Positions 54,160-64,000 of a stretch of DNA of 64,000 nucleotides are shown here, one piece after another (position 1 is the first letter of the stretch; each line of letters begins with the position of its first letter). The notes under the pieces were generated by a model. The model saw only the letters and a program-made list of their open reading frames with translations, had not been told where the DNA came from and did no database searches. A program made the position numbers and the translations under genes. Origin of the DNA: Shinisaurus crocodilurus (lineage: Eukaryota; Chordata; Lepidosauria; Squamata; Shinisauridae); NCBI GenBank assembly GCA_021292165.1, contig CM037880.1, positions 206,796,255 through 206,860,254 of the forward strand. The letters are read 5' to 3'.

Positions 54160-55236
54160 CACACTTGATCTAGCTCAGTGATGGTGAACCTATGGCACGG
54201 GTGCCACAGCTGGCACGCAGGGACCTCTCTGTGGGCACTCGAGCCATTGGTCACCAGATCGTGAAAAGACTGTCCCCTTCTGCAAAACACTAATGATTTT
54301 GTTCTTTCTCACAGTGTGGAACAGAATGATTTTATTCTAGAATTCCTGTTACAGAATTCTTTTCTACATTGTTATCACATTTAAAAGATTTTGAAGAATG
54401 ATGGCTTGGCTTGGATGTAAAGCCCTAACAGTTGACCCGAGTGCTGCATGTGTTGCTCTCAACTAACGGAATATGAGTCCAGGTTTGACAAATTATCAGC
54501 ATGCATGCAATAGCAAAAATCACATTAATTGTGCAAAAGCATGCCCAATGCAAACTTTTACCTAATGCAGTGTTTGCAGTCCAAGACATAAAGTGTTTAA
54601 AATGTGTTAAGAACGTTTAGTTTTATTGTTTATCTTGCTCATCCTAGTACAGGTTGACTTTTACTTTTACTAATCCGACACCTGTAGAAGCAGGGAAAGG
54701 ACCCGGAGTAAAGCTTGCCCCATACAATTTCAGTCTGGCATATAATCATATTACAAGTTGAGAATCCCTTATCCAAAAATACATGTGCCTAATTATTTAA
54801 AAAGTTTGTATAAATTCCCTTCAGGCTATGTGTACAATGTAGTACTATAATAATTTTTTGAGTTGATTTTTCCCCCCAACAAAAAACTGTATCATTGAAA
54901 GGTCTGTTATTGTGTTTTTCTTTTAAGACAAAAGATGTTAATTAGTTCGGACAACTGTATGAGTTGTTTTTCTAAAACTAAAACCTCGGTATTCAGATTT
55001 AATTGCAGTATTGGCACTTTGAAATAAATAAGTTGGTTTTGTGTTGCAGTTTGGGCACTCGGGCTCAAAAAGGTTCGCCATCACTGATCTAGCTCATTGT
55101 TGCCTACACACTGACTGGCAGTGGCTCTCCAGGGGTTTACAGAGGAGTCTTTCCCAGTCTCACCTGGAGATACCAGGGATGAAACCCAGGACCTTTTGCA
55201 CGCAAGATGGGTGCTCTGCCATTGAGCAATGCCCCC
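54160..55236 (-). mobile_element. tRNA-derived SINE with L2-like tail, split by a hAT
   Basis: Tail-side 'acttgatctagct' ends at 54175. After the hAT the SINE continues 'cattgttgcctacacactga', 'tggcagtggctctccagggg', 'ctggagataccagggatgaa' and 'gctctgccattgagcaatgc'. Confidence 0.8.
54176..55086. mobile_element. hAT element (Charlie-like), 911 bp, copy 2
   Basis: Starts CAGTGATGGTGAACCTATGG, ends AAAGGTTCGCCATCACTG. Perfect duplication ATCTAGCT at 54168-54175 and 55087-55094. Interior nearly the same as 25497-26411, with no transposase. Confidence 0.95.
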
Positions 55237-55638
55237 CTCCCCTCTGATAAAGAAGCCATGGTGTAGTGGAGTGGGAACACTGGGTCCCAGAGCTCTGGCA
55301 CTGTTTTCAGCTGATCCTGATAAATTAGCTAGTATGCTATGGACTGATTTTCTTTGGGGGTATCTATCTATAATGGATCAATACAGCTGCCTGCATTTTG
55401 GGTTGTCCTTGGGGTATGGTCATTGGGGCTGTAATGATGAGCGCCTGCACTTAAAATTTAGTACTGAACTACCATTAAGTAGTACTGTACTAATAAGGAG
55501 GAAGTTATCACTGGCTACACACACAGCGCCTTTCCCTTGCCACTCTGTAACCCCACAGCTAGGCCTGCACACAGCCAGAGTGGATCATGGGGACAATGGC
55601 CTAAAGACCATGGTAGGGACTGATGGTTATCCGCAATG
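55237..55638. other. No gene; minor dispersed repeat
   Basis: 55375-55445 ('tggatcaatacagctgcctg', 'ttgtccttggggtatggtca') resembles 29990-30060. Otherwise unclassified. Confidence 0.4.
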
Positions 55639-55930
55639 ACTGGGTTCAGGCAACATGATAACCCATACTCAGGGGTTGACTATGGGTTGAGTGTGGGTTG
55701 TTGCTGAAACGTGGGTTATCGTGTTGTCTGAACCCACCTGCACTAACAAGCCATGGCTTCTTAACCACAACCAACCCATGAAGAGAACCCATGGTTGTTA
55801 TTGGGCTGTGAACTGTGGGTTGTTCACCATGGTTTCTTATCTCAGCTGGGTTCAGACGACAACCCACGGTTCAACGACAACCCTTACTCAGCCCTGAGTG
55901 TGGGTTATCAGGGGTCTGAACCTAGTCAGT
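55639..55930. mobile_element. Foldback MITEs of the GGGTTCAGACAAC family, in tandem
   Basis: First unit about 55640-55733 ('actgggttcaggcaacatga' / 'tgttgtctgaaccca'); second about 55850-55925 ('gctgggttcagacgacaac' / 'gttatcaggggtctgaacc'). Related to 7896 and 63050. Confidence 0.65.
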
Positions 55931-56040
55931 GTATTAATCCAGAAGGAAAGAACACTCAGTGGCTTGCAGAGGGATCTGATGGGGTTTGTACTGGGAAGTG
56001 ACTCCCACTGGCTTCAATAGGGCTAACTAACTCCTTACTA

Positions 56041-56162
56041 CAGCTTTCTCCAACCTAGAGCCCTCCAGATATGTGGGACTACAACTCCCAGCATCCCCAG
56101 CCCTGGCTGGTTGGGGATGCTGGGAGTTGTAGTCCGACACATCCAGAGGTTGAGAACAGCTG
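56041..56162. mobile_element. Palindromic MITE (CAGCTTTCTCCAACC type)
   Basis: 'actacaactcccagcatccc' pairs with 'gggatgctgggagttgtagt'; ends 'cagctttctccaacc' / 'ggttgagaacagctg'. No matching octamers. Confidence 0.75.
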
Positions 56163-56425
56163 CGCTAGCGACAAGCGTGTCTTAGCTTTGCCTGCAGTCC
56201 GATGTGCCCTGAGCTCGCCTGCTCGTCCGGCCGCCTGCCACACACTGCGCCTCCTCCTTAGTGCGAGCTTCACGGCTTTGCTCTCCCCGTCCAGTCTTCT
56301 TAGCGCTTTAAGAAAAGGCTGATCCTCCTAAGCCCGTCCCTAACCTCCACGGCCCACCTCCTTCAGGTCCCGTCCTAATTGGCTGACCAGGGCATGAATA
56401 TGTATGCCCTGACCTGTGTGAATGA

Positions 56426-56926
<501 letters not shown>

Positions 56927-57039
56927 ACTACGTCAGTAGTCGCCCTGTCTAAGGGCTAAGGAGAACACAGGAGCAGCTCCACATGGGGATTGGCTCACCC
57001 CCCCCCCCGAGGTTTCTTAATGCGGAGAGTCTTATGAGA

Positions 57040-57045
57040 AATAAA
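57040..57045 (+). promoter_or_regulatory. AATAAA poly(A) signal
   Basis: 114 bp after the stop of the 158-codon frame, followed about 22 bp later by an A-rich tract. Confidence 0.45.
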
Positions 57046-57080
57046 CAAGCCGCGTTCAGTTTTTTACAAAAAATTAAAAA

Positions 57081-57200
57081 CTATATATAGTTTACTAAAA
57101 ATGGGACAAAATTGACATTTATATTAAAAAGAAGGGACAGTCAGGAAATATGAAAAAAAACAGGATTGTCCCTTTTAAAACGGTACGTATGGTCAGCCTA
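57081..57200. mobile_element. Right end of a TAGGCTGACCATACGT element
   Basis: The complement of 'acgtatggtcagccta' at 57185-57200 is a TAGG-TGACCA type terminus like the one at 57748, with '(a)gggacag' and 'gattgtccctttt' phrases inside. It suggests two related elements end within 550 bp. Confidence 0.4.
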
Positions 57201-57310
57201 GTCCTGGCGAAGCAGCAAGGTGCGCTGTGAAAACAGCGGAGCGAAAAGCTCGAGTAACCGAGAGAGCGTGGAGCTCTGAGGGCCAGTGTAACGGTCCAAA
57301 GGTGCCAGAT

Positions 57311-57406
57311 CACTGGTGCCTGTCTTGTGCTGCGGAGGGCCTTTTATAGTCCGAAGCTAACACCGAATTGGCCGATTTTGGTGGGCTCTGTGTGATGACA
57401 TCATCA
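57311..57406 (-). promoter_or_regulatory. Promoter-like cluster: CRE, CCAAT and TATA on the minus strand
   Basis: Read on the minus strand: TGATGATGTCATCA (57406-57393), GGCCAATTC (57373-57365), TATAAAAG (57348-57341), then a predicted start about 30 bp on, near 57311-57318. Order and spacing fit a pol II core promoter. About 110 bp of CpG-containing sequence follows before the TE end at 57200. No coding target identified. Confidence 0.45.
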
Positions 57407-57952
57407 TCGAGTTCCCACGGTCGGGCTGTATGTACTGCGCGGGAGTATTATCGAAGAGTTGCCACAGCCACAATATAGTGAGAGTGCGTGTGCTGAATGC
57501 CGAGTATTGCCGAGATCCAACGACGAGAACCGTCATGTAAACTAAAACTAAAACTACGGTAGGATAAATTAATAAAATTGATTTAGGCTGGTTTATCAAG
57601 GATTGATTTGATGTACTCAATCTTTTGATAAATTAATAATTTTTGATTTTGTAGTCCTAAACTGTACTGGTTACATCTCACGACTAACCAGGACAATGTC
57701 CCCAAAACCAGTACTGTACTGGTAAAACCAGTACATATGGTCACCTTATATATTAATCAAATGATTAGATTTCCCACATCAAATAGATGACAGCAGACTC
57801 CAGAATGCCTCAGATGTCTGTGGCACATAATTTAGGGAAGTGCTCACACTGGGAAGTCCCTCTTGTTTGAGCTCGACGGATTTCCTGCCCGTTTCCGATC
57901 CAATGGTCGGAAGCAGGTCGAGTTGGGTTTTTTTCCGTGAACATCCATCTCT

Positions 57953-58262
57953 TAAGACGAGCCGCAGTTTGCACATTTTTTAAAATGCTAAGGAAATTTG
58001 TGCCATTTTCAATTTGCATAAATCGGGGTATTTTGTATGTTTTGTGCAAATAGGCACCCAAAAAGCACATGGATCTAGTGTGCTTTTCATAAAATCGGCC
58101 AATTTTATGGAAATTGAACTAGATCCAAGTGCTTCTGGGGTACTTATTTGTGCAAAACATACAAAATACCCCCAATTTAAACAAATTGCCTCACTTTACG
58201 TAAATTGCACAAATTTCCTTAGCATTTTAAAAAATGTGCAAACTCCAGTCTGTTAGAGATGG
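57953..58262. mobile_element. Large A/T-rich foldback element
   Basis: 'gtttgcacattttttaaaat' pairs with 'attttaaaaaatgtgcaaac', and 'tttgtatgttttgtgcaaat' with 'atttgtgcaaaacatacaaa'. Arms of about 130 bp meet near 58097 ('aaaatcggccaatttta'). Outer ends 'tccatctctt' / 'tagagatgga'. No target duplication found. Confidence 0.8.
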
Positions 58263-58439
58263 AAGTCCACAAGCTGGCTTGACTCACATCATAGCGAGTC
58301 AGCGGCAGTGCACGGCTGGCGAACTGGAATCCGGGGGGCTGAATCATGAAAATCCATCAGATCCACTTCTTTTTTGGTGATATGTTCCCTCTTTTGGAGC
58401 AAGATGGAAGTGGTCACCCTATATTGGCACCCTCTCTAT
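58263..58439. other. No recognised feature
   Basis: 'agtggtcaccctat' near 58410 looks like the right end of another TAGGGTGACCAC element; its left end is not found. Confidence 0.35.
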
Positions 58440-58663
58440 TGACTTTATTAAGATGTCCCTCCCCACTCCAACATGCCTTTGGCCTAAACTCACATTGAAA
58501 TTCTCTCTTTACTTTTGAATTCTATTAAGTTTTTCTGGTTTTGCTCTTGATGTTTGTTTGCTTTTTTAAATTTAATCTATTGGCATTTTATTGTTGCTTT
58601 CAAATTTTGTTTGTTAGCCACCTTGGGGGACAGAGTGGTAGGATATAAATATTTAAATCAATA
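58440..58663 (+). mobile_element. L2-like LINE 3' tail
   Basis: T-rich run with 'tgttagccaccttgggggac' and 'ggtaggatataaatatttaa', typical of L2-group tails. Confidence 0.55.
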
Positions 58664-58749
58664 CATAGGCTTAAGATGGAGATGATGACATAGATATGGG
58701 ATAGTAGGCTCCTCTATAAATCCAGTCTGTGTAGGTCGCAGGTATTCCA

Positions 58750-58845
58750 GTACGGCTGGGGTAGGCAAATTGTGCCCCTCCAGATGTCTTGGACTAGAAG
58801 GATCCTTGGTCTGATCCAGCATGTCTTTTTGCATTCTTATGGATC
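58750..58845. mobile_element. MITE fragment joined to a CR1 3' tail
   Basis: 'gggtaggcaaattgtgcccctccagatgt' region (MITE left arm) runs directly into 'ttggactagaaggatccttg' and 'gtctgatccagcatgtcttt', the CR1 terminal sequence. Confidence 0.5.
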
Positions 58846-58955
58846 CAGACTTAGACATGCTTAGAGTAGACTCATTGAAATCAGTGGGACAAGCTAGCCA
58901 CTATTAAGTCCCACTGATTTCAGTGGGTGTACTTTGAGTATGACCAAGTCTGTGT
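58846..58955. mobile_element. Short palindromic MITE (TCAGTGGGAC family)
   Basis: 'agactcattgaaatcagtgg' pairs with 'ccactgatttcagtgggtgt'; outer 'tggatccagacttagac' / 'caagtctgtgtccaaccca'. Confidence 0.6.
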
Positions 58956-60135
58956 CCAACCCATATTTATTTGCACACCCCACTTCCCCAAGTGGAAGGA
59001 AGTTGCAGGGACAGCTTTTTATGGACTCAGTCCTTGCGACAACAGAGTGCTGAAGAGGTGTATTTTTCCATAATACACATAGAGAAAGGAGAAGCAGTCA
59101 TGCACCTAGACAGATGGTGCCAGTCTTCGGGGCAGCATCGATTCCCCCAGGGGAAGCACATGTTCACGATTCCTTTTTGCCAGGCAGGTGCAAAAATCAG
59201 TCTTCTTTCTTTTTGGCTGGCTACATTCATGCTGCCAAACTGTTTCCATCAGCCACATGCAAAACAAGTGCAGTGAGCCTGATATCTAGTAGCCACCAAC
59301 CATTAAAGGCTGTCAATATTCACAGGCCCGGCACTGGCATCCGGCATACTTGGGCAGCTGCTAGGACTATGGTCCAATAGATTTCCAACCAAGCTGAGTT
59401 CATAGATCCATGTTCTCTGATACCTTTGGCATATATATGGTGTTATGAATCTGGCCTGCATAATTGGCTTGGAACATTTTATTCAATACTGCTCAGAGTG
59501 GCATATGTTCAATGTCTTAGTAGTAAAACATAGGAAATGTACCATCATGTTCTGATGTTTCAAAAGGCAGCTGTGCTACTCTGAGTAATATCAGTGATTC
59601 CAGTGGTCCCTCAAGACCAGCAGCACCAGATGCTATAGAAGAATCAGTTAACCGTCCATAATGACAACACCTTCCTAATTAACGGTTTGCTTATGTTCTG
59701 AAGCATAAGCATCTCATTAGGCAGAATAAAGTATATACAATAGATAGAAACGGTGGATGTTCTCATTATCCATATAATGTCTAATCCTTTTTGCGACTCC
59801 TACTGTTGGTGAGCTTCAGTGATATCTGGGGAGAGTGATGTTCCATGCTAATTACGTCCTGCATAAAATAATATTTCCTTGTGCTGGTTTAAAAATAAAC
59901 CAATGATTTCCTATTGGATTACTGCTACTACTTTATTCTGCATTGTACCTCAGAAATAAAAGTTATAAATAGGTTCCCTCTCAAAGGGTTATGGATAAGG
60001 TCAGTGAGAAAGAGACAGAGATAGCAAAAGAAAGAATATTTATTTATTTAAAGTATTTTATCCCACTCCTCAGTCAAAAAGGCTCCCAAAGCAGCTTACA
60101 GTTATCAGTAAAACAAGACAGTCTCTGCCCGCAGG
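58956..60135. other. No gene; mostly unique
   Basis: A LINE-tail-like stretch lies at about 60035-60135 ('tatttatttaaagtatttta', 'cagtctctgcccgcag'), cut by the next element. The 101-codon frame at 58971 is not recognised. Confidence 0.4.
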
Positions 60136-60529
60136 TAGTCATGTAATCGAACCTGGGGGGGGGTGCCTTGCCCCCAGCTCGACTCTCCGCAGGGGCGCCC
60201 CCCCGCCTCGATCTTCTGCGTGGCGCGGAGCAGTTCTCCGCGCTGCTCGACCCACCCTCTCCGGTCCCGTCGCATCACTTCCGGCACCGGAAATGACGCG
60301 ACGGGACCCTGCGCAGGCGCAGTATGCGGCATGGGGGGGGTCCAGCGCGCCTGCGCAGGGTCCCGTCGCATCATTTCCGGTGCCGGAAGTGACGGGATGG
60401 GACCGGAGCGGGCCGCGCGGGCGGCTCGCCATGGAGAGGTGAGCCGCCCCGGAGTTAAGGTAAGGCCTCACGTGAGCGGGGCCGATTTCAGCCTGTTTTG
60501 CCCGCGCAAGGCTCGATGGCACATGCCTA
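60136..60529. mobile_element. GC-rich foldback element, hAT-like, copy 7
   Basis: Starts TAGTCATGTAATCGA, ends TCGATGGCACATGCCTA. Two inverted modules, each 'tcccgtcgcatcacttccgg' with a partner 'ccggaaatgacgcgacggga', lie head to head around 'gcctgcgcag'. It splits a LINE-tail sequence 'cccgcag|gcttacaatct'. Frames of about 130 codons on both strands are compositional. Confidence 0.75.
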
Positions 60530-60807
60530 CCAGGCTTACAATCTTAGAAAGACATTGCACACAAGGAAAAAGGGATGGATAGGGAAGAGGGGAAAAAAAT
60601 GAAAGTATTTTATCAGGGGTGGTGGAATGCCGCTGCTTCCCCTCTCATCTCCTTCATTACAGACTGCTAGTGATGACAGTTGAGGGAGGAGGGAGTCTTC
60701 ATGGGGGGTGGTCTTCAGCAGGGCTGGGTGGAATGGCCCCGTTTCCCCCTTGAATCTCCCCCTTGGATCTCCCAGCTCAGTAGAGTCTCACAGTAAATGA
60801 GACAAGA
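60530..60807. other. No recognised feature
   Basis: Rest of the interrupted LINE tail at the left, otherwise unique. Confidence 0.4.
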
Positions 60808-60815
60808 ACCTAGTC

Positions 60816-60955
60816 CAGCCTTCCCCATGCCGGTGGCCTCCAGATGTTTTGGACTACAATTCCCACCACCCCACCCAGTCCATTTGCCATGCTGGCAAGG
60901 GAAGATGGGCATTTTAGTCCAGAGCATCTGGAGGTTTCCAGCTTAGGGAAGGTTG
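60816..60955. mobile_element. Foldback hAT MITE (CAGCCTTCCCCA family)
   Basis: CAGCCTTCCCCATGCCGG to CCAGCTTAGGGAAGGTTG, flanked by ACCTAGTC and GCCTAGTC (7 of 8). Confidence 0.85.
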
Positions 60956-60965
60956 GCCTAGTCTA

Positions 60966-61033
60966 TTCATAGTGCAATTCTATACATGTCTACTCAGAAT
61001 TAATCCCATTGACCTGAAAGGGATTACACTGTT
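60966..61033. mobile_element. Short palindromic MITE, decayed
   Basis: 'gtgcaattctatacatgtct' and 'actcagaattaatcccattg' match the left half of the 28086/49081 family. Confidence 0.5.
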
Positions 61034-61146
61034 ACATCTCTCAGCATTTTAAAACATGGATAGAAAAAGTATTTAGGGTTCCCCCCATTATTATTTTTTA
61101 ACATAAAAATAATGTACTAAGAAATATGACATAATTTACAATATGG

Positions 61147-61514
61147 GCAGCACAACCCTATGGCCGCTAGACAGTGTCTAGACGGCCATCGGATTTTTCA
61201 GATTCCCAGCTACAAGTTTGGAAAATTCTCTGACCTCATAGATGGGGATCCACACTCGGACCCTCTTCCCGCTCAGCCTCACAGCCAGCGCGGAAAGAAC
61301 TGTGCTGCCTGCTTCTCTGAGGTCACAAAAGCGACCTTGGAGAAGTGCTTGTGGGGGGTGTTCCAGGGGGCAGAATGGGGAGGAGACCAGTGCTGCCAAG
61401 ATACGAGGTATCCTGGCAGCGCCTCAGCCTCCTTCCCTCCCGCCCCAAAGCACCGCACTTAGACGGCTGAAACCGGCCACCCAAGTGCTTTGCAGGATGG
61501 GAGGGATTGTGCCC
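61147..61514 (+). mobile_element. GC-rich GCAATCCTATGG element (family X), copy 4
   Basis: 'gcagcacaaccctatggccg' opening hairpin with 'gacggccatcgg', inner 'cttctctgaggtcac' / 'gcgaccttggagaag', end 'agggattgtgccct'. Shorter at the right than copies 2 and 3. Confidence 0.6.
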
Positions 61515-61627
61515 TAAGAGAATATTATGATCTACAATAGAACCTGATCATCTCGAACACTGAAACATGCTAGTTTGTCAGTGCTGATGTGGCCCTCTCC
61601 ATGTGTGAGGCCAAGGGTAATCCCACT

Positions 61628-61716
61628 CCTACTGACAGCAGGTTGAGTTTCCCATATCTTGAATCCAGGGGAGCCTGGATTCAAGATATGGGGAAACTCA
61701 GCTTGCTGTCAGTAAG
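61628..61716. repeat. Tight palindrome, about 42-bp arms
   Basis: 'cccatatcttgaatccagg' and 'cctggattcaagatatggg' flank a 4-base loop (ggag). Pairing runs out to 'actgacagca' / 'tgctgtcagt'. Confidence 0.88.
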
Positions 61717-61824
61717 ATCAGAAGTTTTGTATTCTAAGTGTGAGAGTCAACAATTCCATTTTAAGATGTTGCAGAGATGGGTTTTTTTGGCCCCATATGT
61801 ATCATACTATTTCACTATCTATGC

Positions 61825-61956
61825 AGGGTTGGAGAACCTGTGGCCCTCTAGATTTTGTTGGACTACAACTCTCAGCATCCCTGACCATTGATCGTGCTGG
61901 GTGGGGCTGATAGAAGTTGGATTCCAGCTACATTTGGAGGGCCATAGGTTTCCCAA
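61825..61956. mobile_element. Palindromic MITE, decayed
   Basis: 'gttggagaacctgtggccct' and 'ggagggccataggtttccca' with 'gttggactacaactctcagc' between. No matching octamers. Confidence 0.6.
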
Positions 61957-62069
61957 TCATGAGTTAATGCGTGCTTGGCTCTGGTGAGCATTTTCTGCTG
62001 TTCCCAAGCCAACAAGGGATTCACTGCCCCAACCAGGCAGTAATTTTCTATGGCTATAATGTTTCTTCT

Positions 62070-62850
62070 TGCGCAAGGTTCTTGAGCAAGTGGTTGCTCA
62101 TCCACTCCAGGCACCCTCATATGAAGTAAATTTTCTAGATCCATTTCCATCTGGCTTTAGGCTCGGTTTTGGGACAGAAACTGCCTTGGGCACCCTGTGG
62201 AATGACCTTTGTTGAGAGACAAAGATGGCAGTGTTTCTCCGTTGATTCCCCTGTTAGATCTCTTGTATCTTATTGATACCATCAACCATGGTATCCTTCT
62301 GGATTGGCTGTCTGAGTTGAGAATTGAGGGCACTGTTTTACAGTAGTTCCGTTCCTACTTGGATGGCTGTTTCAAGAAGGTGGTGCTGGGGTGTTACTGC
62401 TCTGTTCTGTGGTAATTACGTCATGGGTTTCCACAGAGACTGATTTTATTCCCACACTATTTAACAACTACATTAAATCATGGGGCAAGGTTATCCAAGG
62501 ATGTGGAATGAGGTGTCACCAATATGCTAATGACACCCATTTCAACCTTTCTTTTTTTCATCTAATCCAGGTGAGACAGAGGATGTTCTGAACCAGTGCT
62601 TGAGCAGGGTACTGGATTGGATGAGGGCCAATAAACTGCAGCTCAGTCAAGAGGTACTGTTATTGGATGGTTTGTCTGTCCAGTTGAGTAGTGTCCAACC
62701 TGTTGTCGAGGGTGTTGCACTCCCCCTGAAAGATCAGTTGCATATTTTAGGAGTGCTCCTGGATCCATCAGCATCATGAGTCACAACTGGCCTCGGTGGC
62801 TAGGACTGCCTTTTATCAGCTTAGGCTGATATACCAACTGTGACCCTATT
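62070..62850 (+). pseudogene. L2-group LINE reverse-transcriptase fragment, old
   Basis: Same family as 50577-54160 but far more decayed. Recognisable pieces in shifting frames: FGTETALGTL, the 'accatcaaccatggtatcct' region (motif A, TINHG), 'ccaatatgctaatgacaccc' (YADDT changed to YANDT) and 'atgagggccaataaactgca' (WMRANKL). Truncated at both ends; abuts a 5S-type SINE. Confidence 0.85.
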
Positions 62851-62854
62851 TGGG

Positions 62855-63029
62855 CATAGATTTCATAGATTTCATAGATCATAGAGTTGGAAGGAGCCTA
62901 CAAGGCTATCGAGTCCAACCCCCTGCTCAGTGCAGGAAACTAGAGGAGGGGTCTCCCATCCAAGTAATAACCAGGCTTGACCCTGCTTAGCTTTCCACGC
63001 TCAGACAAGCTGAGCCAGCGTAAGCCATG
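62855..63029 (-). mobile_element. 5S rRNA-derived SINE, near full length
   Basis: Minus strand: 'gcttacgctggctcagcttg', 'aagctaagcagggtcaagcc', 'tggttattacttggatggga', then a CR1-like tail with repeated 'tctatgaaa'. Confidence 0.85.
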
Positions 63030-63049
63030 CATAGATAGCCTGGTAACAG

Positions 63050-63272
63050 CTTGTCATGTTTTCTGAACCAGGGTGGCATGGTTCATTGGAGGGTTAGTCC
63101 ATGGGTTATTTGAGGGTTGTTCACCGCCATGCCACCCAGGTTGGGACAACATGATATGCCACGCCCGGGTGGTGATTATTCAAATTGTGCCTGGCTTGTG
63201 CCCAGCAAGCATCTCAGCTTAAACGAGCCATTGTGGCTTGTTTAAGCTTTGGTGATTGTGTGAACCAGGTCT
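63050..63272. mobile_element. Foldback MITE (GGTTCA family)
   Basis: 'aggtggcatggttcattgg'-type left arm with 'gccatgccacccaggtt', and 'agcttaaacgagcca' / 'tggcttgtttaagct'; ends 'ttttctgaaccagg' / 'gtgtgaaccaggtc'. Confidence 0.55.
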
Positions 63273-63748
63273 CTCAGTAGCTCTTACTTCTGAGTAAACC
63301 TGTATAGGATTAGGGTGCTCCTGCTGCTGCTGTGTGTTTGAAATGTCTGCCTAATGTTTTAAGCTTCTGATGTCCTTTTGTTGGCCAGTAAGGATAATTA
63401 GGGCATGTCTTAGATAAACTAAAGCAATCTAGAATAAACATTGATTTGGCAAGATTGAATTATTGAAGCATTTGTGTAGCAAAAAAAAAAGAAAGAAAAA
63501 AGTCAGCCACATCTGGGTCTGCCAAATTAATGTTTGTTTGTCCATCCAAAGAGGAGGGACTGAAACACAATAGCAGCTCAGAAGAGGGACAAAACTTTCA
63601 GCTCTCATGCTATGCTACTTTTTGGTAAGGTGAGCAATCCCCATCCCTCAATGTGTTGCACTCAGTCTTTTAAAAGATACACTCTCAAAGGAAAGTATTT
63701 CCCCATCCCCTTTCTACCCCACCATTATAGTATTGTCTTTGTCAGTGT
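63273..63748. other. No recognised feature
   Basis: Fragment of a short palindromic MITE near 63285-63315, A-rich tract at 63481-63500. No gene. Confidence 0.4.
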
Positions 63749-63993
63749 GAGCCAGCGTGGCCTAGTGGTGAGAGTGTTGGATTGGGACTCAGGAGATCTG
63801 GGTTCTAGTCCCCGCTCGGCCATGAAACTCACTTGGGTGACTTTGGGCCAGTCACAGACTCTCAGCCTAACCTACCTCAGGGTTGTTGCAAGGATAAAAT
63901 GGAGAGGAGGAGGAGGATTATGTAAGCCACCTTGGGTTCCTTGCAGGAAAAAAAGGCGGGGTATAAATATAATAAATAAATAAATAAATAAAT
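63749..63993 (+). mobile_element. Sauria SINE
   Basis: 'gagccagcgtggcctagtgg', 'gggttctagtccccgctcgg', 'gactttgggccagtcacaga', 'aaaaaaggcggggtataaat' with an AATA tail reaching almost to the window end. Confidence 0.93.
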
Positions 63994-64000
63994 TTCATCA

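Larger units (their letters stand above)
50577..54160 (-). mobile_element. L2-group LINE, largely intact
   Basis: Minus-strand non-LTR retrotransposon. The 3' end is the plus-strand '(TTTA)n' and 'ctctgggcggtacataaaac'. The coding body has endonuclease (52.2-53.9 kb) and reverse transcriptase (51.1-52.2 kb); the 5' boundary near 54.1 kb is approximate. Much better preserved than the CR1 at 39 kb or the L2 fragments at 62.1 and 19.3 kb, so it is a younger copy. Confidence 0.88.

Overview
This window looks like non-coding, repeat-dense DNA from a squamate reptile, most likely a lizard. The call rests on four copies of the Sauria SINE (23727-23972, 33354-33692, 34987-35234, 63749-63993), many decayed CR1- and L2-like LINE pieces, a SINE made from 5S rRNA with a CR1-like tail, and very many hAT-type miniature DNA transposons. 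I found no convincing host protein-coding exon, tRNA, rRNA or other RNA gene. All recognisable coding sequence belongs to LINE endonuclease and reverse-transcriptase remnants, plus one unexplained GC-rich 158-codon frame at 56450-56926.

Layout. 1-5 kb is mostly unique sequence with short low-complexity tracts. 5-24 kb holds GC-rich foldback elements, two Tigger-like elements, an L2 tail, two 5S-type SINEs and a 0.37 kb inverted pair about 0.7 kb apart. 24-34 kb has a 0.9 kb hAT with perfect target duplications, two further hATs sharing the same ends, a CR1 3' end, and SINEs interrupted by hATs. 34-39 kb has another foldback, a Sauria SINE and a solo LTR with a 5-bp target duplication. 39.1-42.6 kb is one reversed CR1 copy broken by an insertion flanked by a 60-bp duplication. 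43-48.6 kb is dominated by hAT copies with different interiors. 50.54-57.75 kb may be a single 7.2 kb hAT-like insertion (12-bp inverted ends, 8-bp target duplication) holding an L2-group LINE, a second 0.9 kb hAT, a GC-rich frame and a promoter-like cluster. 58-64 kb repeats the same families.

The most informative evidence is at insertion boundaries. By eye I found perfect 8-bp direct duplications at ten hAT-type insertions (6637, 8773, 25497, 26703, 31581, 33566, 44403, 47043, 50540, 54176). Three of these break an older SINE at exactly the duplicated octamer (31581, 33566, 54176).

No multi-gene system is visible. The best candidates for something undescribed are: (1) the GC-rich foldback family whose arms carry paired CCGGAAGT motifs and whose hairpin core also appears inside an unrelated hAT family; (2) hAT elements with constant ends and replaced interiors; (3) the 7.2 kb compound insertion. 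Identities and ages were judged by eye, with no alignment or database search.
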